Assembly (NCBI GenBank): GCA_900546485.1
Contig: URDK01000022.1
Coordinates: 1 to 35,479 of the forward strand
DNA length: 35,479 nt
Direction: 5' to 3'
Source: an uncultured Eubacteriales bacterium
GTDB lineage: Bacteria; Bacillota; Clostridia; Oscillospirales; Oscillospiraceae
The number at the start of each line of letters is the position of its first letter. The first letter of the stretch is position 1. Made by a program: the position numbers and the translations under genes. Shown one piece after another: positions 32,229 to 35,479 of this stretch. The notes under the pieces are model-generated. The model was given only the letters and a program-made list of their open reading frames with translations, did no database searches and had not been told where the DNA came from.

Positions 32229-32683
32229 CAAAGACCAACGCGATGCGCCTGCTGGACGCGGCCGGCATAGCCTACCGCACGGCAGAGTATGAATACGACG
32301 AATCCGACCTCTCAGGCAAACATGCCGCGGAGCAGATCGGTCTGCCCGAGGAACAGGTCTTCAAGACGCTCGTGACGCGCGGGGACAAGACCGGCATCCT
32401 CGTCTTCTGCATACCCGTCTCGGACGAGCTGGACCTCCGCCGCGCGGCCTCGGTGTCCGGCAACAAAAAGCTAGAGATGATACACGTCAAGGAGCTGCTG
32501 CCCCTCACCGGCTACATGCGCGGCGGCTGCTCGCCCATAGGCATGAAAAAGAAATACCCCACCTACATCGACGAGACCAGCATTCTTTTCGACGAGATCG
32601 CCGTCAGCGCGGGCATGCGCGGCGAGCAGATAATAATAGCCCCGGACGAGCTTTCGAAGTTCGTGGACGCAAAGGTTTACTGA
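32225..32683 (+). CDS. YbaK/EbsC-type Cys-tRNA(Pro) deacylase
   Basis: Trans-editing enzyme that hydrolyses mischarged Cys-tRNA(Pro). 152 residues, family size. Catalytic Lys in VFKTLV (about residue 47), GYMRGGCSPIGMKKKYPTYID and IAVSAGMRGEQIIIAP are characteristic of YbaK. Translationally coupled to the GNAT gene and followed by a strong terminator. Confidence 0.94.
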   Translation: MTKTNAMRLLDAAGIAYRTAEYEYDESDLSGKHAAEQIGLPEEQVFKTLVTRGDKTGILVFCIPVSDELDLRRAASVSGNKKLEMIHVKELLPLTGYMRGGCSPIGMKKKYPTYIDETSILFDEIAVSAGMRGEQIIIAPDELSKFVDAKVY

Positions 32684-32699
32684 ACTTTAAAGCCGCATA

Positions 32700-32743
32700 A
32701 GCAGGGCGGAGACGCTGAAGAGCGCCTCCGCCCTGCTTTTTTC
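32700..32743 (+). terminator. Intrinsic terminator after YbaK gene
   Basis: GCAGGGCGGAG and CTCCGCCCTGC with an inner CGCT/AGCG pair form a long stem, then TTTTTT. It separates the operon below from the genes above. Confidence 0.94.
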
Positions 32744-32797
32744 CCATGGTCTAAGCCTGAGTCTGTCCGCATAGCCTGTTCACAGGAGGCGACGTGG

Positions 32798-33280
32798 ATG
32801 CTTTTTATAAGGTCAAGGCGTGTGACCGGCTGGGACGACCCAGACATAGTAAACAGCGTTGGGCCCAGCTACAGGATGTCTGAACAGGCTTCGGCAATCG
32901 TTGACTGGTATCTTCAGCCGCATACGCCTGCCCAATACTTTCCGAGCCGGGCCGCCTTCAGGCGGGCTGTCATGAACCGGGTCACGGCGCAAAACCACCT
33001 GGTTATACAGCTCACATACAACAACACGGGGGCATATCGCATAGCCATGAGCGGCAGCCGCAGCGGCGACTATGCCCTCGCCAATGCCGCAGCCGGCCTG
33101 CAGGGCACTCCGCCGGGCTACACCTGGCACCATCGCGAGGGCGTCAGCTTTCCAAACGGCTTTGCCGGAGCCGCCTTCTGCGACATGTACCTGCTCCCGA
33201 CGTGGTATCACGCCGGGAATCCGCACACCGGCGGCGTGGCTGAGTACGAGCACGCAAAGGGCGTCTCATACCGTCCGTGA
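32798..33280 (+). CDS. WHH-motif HNH/endonuclease VII-type nuclease, toxin-like
   Basis: 160 residues without signal peptide or membrane segment. The C-terminal half fits nuclease toxins of the HNH/EndoVII superfamily with a WHH motif: DYALANAAAGLQGTPPGYTW then His111-His112, and MYLLPTWYHAG with His138 followed by HTGG (143-146). The preceding YFPSRAAFRRAVMN is also usual in such toxin modules. These histidines should bind the metal and cut nucleic acid. In polymorphic toxins the module is normally the tip of a large secreted protein; here it stands alone with a good ribosome site (AGGAGG, 8 bases) and no delivery domain. The stop overlaps the next start. Family assignment from remembered motifs. 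Confidence 0.78.
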   Translation: MLFIRSRRVTGWDDPDIVNSVGPSYRMSEQASAIVDWYLQPHTPAQYFPSRAAFRRAVMNRVTAQNHLVIQLTYNNTGAYRIAMSGSRSGDYALANAAAGLQGTPPGYTWHHREGVSFPNGFAGAAFCDMYLLPTWYHAGNPHTGGVAEYEHAKGVSYRP

Positions 33281-33516
33281 ACTCAAAAGGAGGCGTATTC
33301 AAACTGAACTGGAGGGAATTTGCCAAGAGGCAGCCCTTCCTCACCGACCTCGGCGAGGAAAGCTCCGCCGCAGCGGGCGGGCCCGGGCGCTACGCCGTCT
33401 GGTCACCCATGAGCTCCGGCGACGGGAACTGTATAGTTGACGTGGGCGACGACCTTGGGGCACTGCTTGAAAAATACCGGCTGAGCACCGACAGGCTCTG
33501 CATACTCGACTGTTAG
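33277..33516 (+). CDS. Small protein, candidate immunity partner of the WHH nuclease
   Basis: 79 residues, acidic, soluble, not recognised. It contains LNWREFAKRQPFLTDLGEE, then GRYAVWSPMSSGDGNCIVDVGDDLGALLEKY. The GTG at 33277 overlaps the nuclease stop (GTGA), indicating coupled translation. AAAGGAGG at 33285-33292 suggests that a non-ATG codon about 28 bases further on could be an alternative start, so the N-terminus is uncertain. The position directly after a nuclease toxin is the usual place of an immunity gene; this is inference from context only. Confidence 0.65.
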   Translation: MNSKGGVFKLNWREFAKRQPFLTDLGEESSAAAGGPGRYAVWSPMSSGDGNCIVDVGDDLGALLEKYRLSTDRLCILDC

Positions 33517-33527
33517 GAGGCGGCTGC

Positions 33528-33899
33528 ATGGACACCAAAGAACTGATCAGCGCCGTGGGCATCGCGATGCAGGAGGCATATGAGCAGCTTGAGCGCCGCA
33601 GTCTTGAAAACTGCCTGTCCGGCTGCTTTGAAGCCGTGGAGCGCGGCGGCGAGACGGTGTATGTCCCTAGGACGATATCAGTAAGCTATCCCGGTCCGCA
33701 TGGTGAGGAGCTGATACGCTCGCCCCTGGCCGCGCTGATGAGCCACGGGGTGATGAATATGGAATACGTAAAGGTCACACTGCCGCTTCCGGACAAAGAG
33801 ACAGGCGGCGGCGAGCTGGAGCTGCACTTCCGCCTGCGCGAGTCCCCTGAGGGCCTGGCGCGCATTGAGACGGAACTCAACAGGCGCTCCGCACTCTAA
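33528..33899 (+). CDS. Unknown beta-rich protein, DUF2589-operon partner
   Basis: 123 residues, soluble. It begins MDTKELISAVGIAMQEAYEQ, then alternating hydrophobic strands (YVPRTISVSYP, MNMEYVKVTLPLP, ELELHFRLRESPEG) and ends ARIETELNRR. The SPLAALMSHGVMNMEYVKVTL stretch resembles the VEAPLLALVPIPAFTMEEATV stretch of the protein encoded next, so the two may be distantly related and form a pair. ATG 33528 follows TTAGGAGG. Eleven bases after the preceding stop. No function known to me. Confidence 0.72.
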   Translation: MDTKELISAVGIAMQEAYEQLERRSLENCLSGCFEAVERGGETVYVPRTISVSYPGPHGEELIRSPLAALMSHGVMNMEYVKVTLPLPDKETGGGELELHFRLRESPEGLARIETELNRRSAL

Positions 33900-33917
33900 G
33901 CATGAAAGGAGTAATAC

Positions 33918-34499
33918 ATGGCAATATCCGACGACTTCACCGGTCTGCCCATGGGGCTGCTCATCTGCCAGCCCCTGATAGAGGTGGCCAAGGGCCAGGC
34001 CGAGCTCTGCAACGTCTACCTCGACCAGCTCTTCCGCCTCGCTTTCAAGACGATGCCGGACCTGAGCAAGAACGAAGCAGTCGAGGCGCGAACGGTAAAG
34101 TTCAAGCTCAACCGCACGGTCGTCGACGCCGCAAGCGGCGAGACCAAGCCGGTCACTGTGGAGGTGGAGGCTCCTCTGCTCGCTCTCGTGCCCATCCCGG
34201 CCTTCACGATGGAGGAAGCGACCGTAAATTTCACTATGGAGGTCAAGGACTCCACCGCCGACAAGCTCGCTGAGTCAAACGAGAGCACAATGCAGTCGAG
34301 CATGAACATCTGGGGCTTTTCCACAACCATCTCCGGAAAGGTCACGACCAGCCGGGAAAACACACGTTCAAGCGACAAGACGGCTAAGTACGACATCTAT
34401 GCCCGCGCCGCGCAGCAGCCAGCAGCGGAAGGCATGGCAAAGCTCAGCAGCATCTTCGCCTCGGTCATAGAGCCGATATCCTCAAGCTCCGACAAATAA
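33918..34499 (+). CDS. DUF2589-like protein
   Basis: 193 residues, soluble, no signal peptide. N-terminal helix region GLPMGLLICQPLIEVAKGQAEL (shown in part), then a beta region with VEVEAPLLALVPIPAF and MEEATVNFTMEVKD; a Ser/Thr-rich segment with an SSSMNIWGFSTTISGKVTT-like stretch follows (about 125-155), and the tail is low-complexity. The order and the LLALVPIPxFxMEEATVxF pattern fit DUF2589, a family without known function found in scattered bacteria. ATG 33918 follows AAAGGAG. Last gene of the four-gene nuclease operon. Confidence 0.75.
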   Translation: MAISDDFTGLPMGLLICQPLIEVAKGQAELCNVYLDQLFRLAFKTMPDLSKNEAVEARTVKFKLNRTVVDAASGETKPVTVEVEAPLLALVPIPAFTMEEATVNFTMEVKDSTADKLAESNESTMQSSMNIWGFSTTISGKVTTSRENTRSSDKTAKYDIYARAAQQPAAEGMAKLSSIFASVIEPISSSSDK

Positions 34500-34528
34500 A
34501 AGGGACGCGCCATTTCGGCGCGTCCCTT
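34500..34528. terminator. Bidirectional terminator between DUF2589-like gene and thiT
   Basis: AAGGGACGCGCC (34500-34511), 5-base loop, GGCGCGTCCCTT (34517-34528). On the minus strand TTTTATTT follows, so it ends thiT; on the plus strand it closes the nuclease operon. Confidence 0.88.
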
Positions 34529-34534
34529 ATGCGT

Positions 34535-35089
34535 TCAGGCTCTTATATCCCTGGCCTGGATGTACTTGTACAGCGGCTTGTAGAGCACGCCGAAGATGAC
34601 GAGGCAGATGACGGTGTCGATGAGCATGTAGCTGCCGTTGTAGATGAGCGAGTACGTCGCGGGCGAGGCCCAGACGACGCCGAAGAGCTCGGTCGGCATC
34701 GTGATGGCGTAAATTGTTACGCCTGAAATGTAGTGGACAATGAAACGCACAAAGCAACCGAGCAGTATGCCGACGTATATGCCTTTGCCCTTGCCGCGGA
34801 ATATGCCCGCAAGGCCGAGCGGCGTAAAGGCGACAAGATAGTCCAGTAGCAGGCTCTGCCAGCCCCAGGCTATCGCGCCGTCTATAAGCATCTGCAAAAG
34901 CCCGAACAGGAAGCCCTCAAGCAGTCCCCAGCCTACGCCCCAGCGCAGGGCGAAAATAAAGATCGGAATCATGGCTAGATCCACAGAACCACCGTTGGGC
35001 AGCGTGAACAGCTTGAGCGCATTAAATACCAGCGCCAGCGCAAGCAGCACCGCACCTTCAGCCATGGCACGCAGTTTCTTGTTTCTCAT
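34535..35089 (-). CDS. thiT: ThiT thiamine ECF transporter S-component
   Basis: Membrane thiamine-binding subunit, 184 residues with six hydrophobic helices. It contains LPNGGSVDLAMIPIFIFALRWG, here shown up to 20 residues as LPNGGSVDLAMIPIFIFALR, and WGWQSLLLDYLVAFTPLG, both typical of ThiT (YuaJ). It needs an ECF AT module encoded elsewhere. ATG 35089 follows AAAGGAG. Its TPP riboswitch directly supports thiamine as ligand: high TPP should stop transcription. Confidence 0.95.
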   Translation of the reverse strand: MRNKKLRAMAEGAVLLALALVFNALKLFTLPNGGSVDLAMIPIFIFALRWGVGWGLLEGFLFGLLQMLIDGAIAWGWQSLLLDYLVAFTPLGLAGIFRGKGKGIYVGILLGCFVRFIVHYISGVTIYAITMPTELFGVVWASPATYSLIYNGSYMLIDTVICLVIFGVLYKPLYKYIQARDIRA

Positions 35090-35121
35090 TTTTGTATTCT
35101 CCTTTCGCCTTCTCCCGGCGC

Positions 35122-35154
35122 AAAAAGAAAGCGCACCGGGGAAAACCCGATGCG
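35122..35154 (-). terminator. Terminator of the TPP riboswitch expression platform
   Basis: Minus strand CGCATCGGG (35154-35146), then CCCGGTGCG (35140-35132), then CTTTCTTTTT. It lies between the aptamer and thiT, where TPP binding would allow it to form. Confidence 0.85.
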
Positions 35155-35162
35155 TAAAGAAG

Positions 35163-35250
35163 TTCCCTACGTCGGCATTACCCGCATCAGGTTCAAGGGT
35201 CCGGACCTCAATTAGTCCTATCTCAGCCGGGAGAACCCAGCACCCCTATG
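35163..35250 (-). ncRNA. TPP riboswitch (THI element)
   Basis: Minus strand. All core TPP aptamer blocks are present in order: GGGGTGC, GGCTGAGATAGGAC, ACCCTTGAACCTGATGCGGG and TAATGCCGACGTAGGGA. Located 74 bases upstream of thiT. Confidence 0.97.
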
Positions 35251-35265
35251 TTGAATTGCACGAAT

Positions 35266-35294
35266 ATAATAAACCACTGAAAAGGCTCTGTCAA
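35266..35294 (-). promoter_or_regulatory. Promoter of TPP riboswitch-thiT
   Basis: Minus strand -35 TTGACA (35294-35289), 17-bp spacer, -10 TATTAT (35271-35266), about 15 bases before the aptamer. Confidence 0.82.
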
Positions 35295-35323
35295 TAAAAA
35301 AGAAGCAAGCCGAAGCTTGCTTC
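35294..35323 (-). terminator. Terminator of the tRNA(CAU) gene
   Basis: Minus strand GAAGCAAGC (35323-35315), tetraloop TTCG, GCTTGCTTC (35310-35302), then TTTTTTAT. A stable UUCG-capped hairpin directly after the tRNA. Confidence 0.93.
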
Positions 35324-35324
35324 C

Positions 35325-35401
35325 TGGTGGGCCTTCAGGGACTCGAACCCCGGACCGACCGGTTATGAGCCGGTTGCTCTAACCAACTGAGCTAAAGGCC
35401 C
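35325..35401 (-). tRNA. tRNA with CAU anticodon (Met or Ile2)
   Basis: Minus strand, 77 bases with encoded CCA. Acceptor GGGCCTT/AAGGCCC, discriminator A; D-arm AGCTCAGTTGGTTAGAGCA; anticodon loop CTCATAA with CAT at 35367-35365; T-loop TTCGAGT. The anticodon fits elongator Met or the lysidine-modified Ile2; I cannot separate them safely, and initiator Met is excluded by the paired first base pair. Confidence 0.93.
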
Positions 35402-35409
35402 GTATTTGA

Positions 35410-35441
35410 AAGAGCCGCCACCTGCGAGTGGCGGCTCTTTT

Positions 35442-35442
<1 letters not shown>
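35410..35442. terminator. Hairpin between two tRNA genes
   Basis: AAGAGCCGCCAC (35410-35421), 6-base loop, GTGGCGGCTCTT (35428-35439), TTTT on the plus side; on the minus strand the stem is followed by TTTCAAAT, a weaker tail. May end the upstream tRNA transcript. Confidence 0.7.

Positions 35443-35479
<37 letters not shown>

Overview
The window looks like a chromosomal segment of an anaerobic, GC-rich Clostridia, most likely a gut member of the Oscillospirales. The basis is rpsF-ssb-rpsR and pyrR-uracil permease modules of Gram-positive type, a TPP riboswitch on thiT, tRNAs with encoded CCA, lipoprotein signal peptides instead of free periplasmic proteins, frequent TTG starts after strong GGAGG sites, and bifurcating-type ETF genes. 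The genus is inference.

Layout. (1) 225-8992, minus strand: sugar uptake and sensing. A YesN-type response regulator, a LytS/YesM-type histidine kinase and a sugar-binding lipoprotein overlap each other, followed by mglB-mglA-mglC. The mglB product is a galactose/glucose-binding protein whose sequence order is circularly permuted, and the MglC permease carries about 220 extra N-terminal residues. (2) 9140-10027, minus: a LysR regulator divergent from (3) 10370-23905, plus: a ten-gene organic-acid/CoA operon with three class III CoA-transferases, EtfB, EtfA, a 2,4-dienoyl-CoA-reductase-like flavoenzyme, an acyl-CoA dehydrogenase, two unrelated sodium symporters and an acyl-CoA ligase. It resembles parts of the cai and bai operons but matches neither. 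Its first CoA-transferase carries a C-terminal frameshift. (4) 23960-25156, minus: queT and queH, queuosine precursor uptake and the last step of Q synthesis. (5) 25241-26302, plus: dCMP deaminase and a flavodoxin-like protein. (6) 26358-29691, minus: rpsF-ssb-rpsR and pyrR-uracil permease, the latter with a readable PyrR attenuator. (7) 29730-30184, plus: a small PepSY-like protein behind two promoters built on 11-bp tandem repeats. (8) 30338-32683: DegV, tRNA-Ser, a GNAT acetyltransferase and a YbaK deacylase. (9) 32798-34499, plus: a tight four-gene operon with a WHH-motif HNH nuclease, a small possible immunity protein, and two beta-rich proteins of which the last is DUF2589-like. (10) 34535-35479, minus: thiT under a TPP riboswitch, then two tRNA genes, the last cut by the window end.

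How they work together. The three-component sensor probably detects an external sugar and turns on mglBAC. The CoA operon probably imports one or more carboxylates, activates them by ligase or CoA transfer, and reduces an enoyl-CoA with ACAD/ETF and the flavoenzyme, perhaps with electron bifurcation. The strongest candidates for undescribed biology are the permuted MglB, the nuclease/DUF2589 operon and the unassigned CoA operon.
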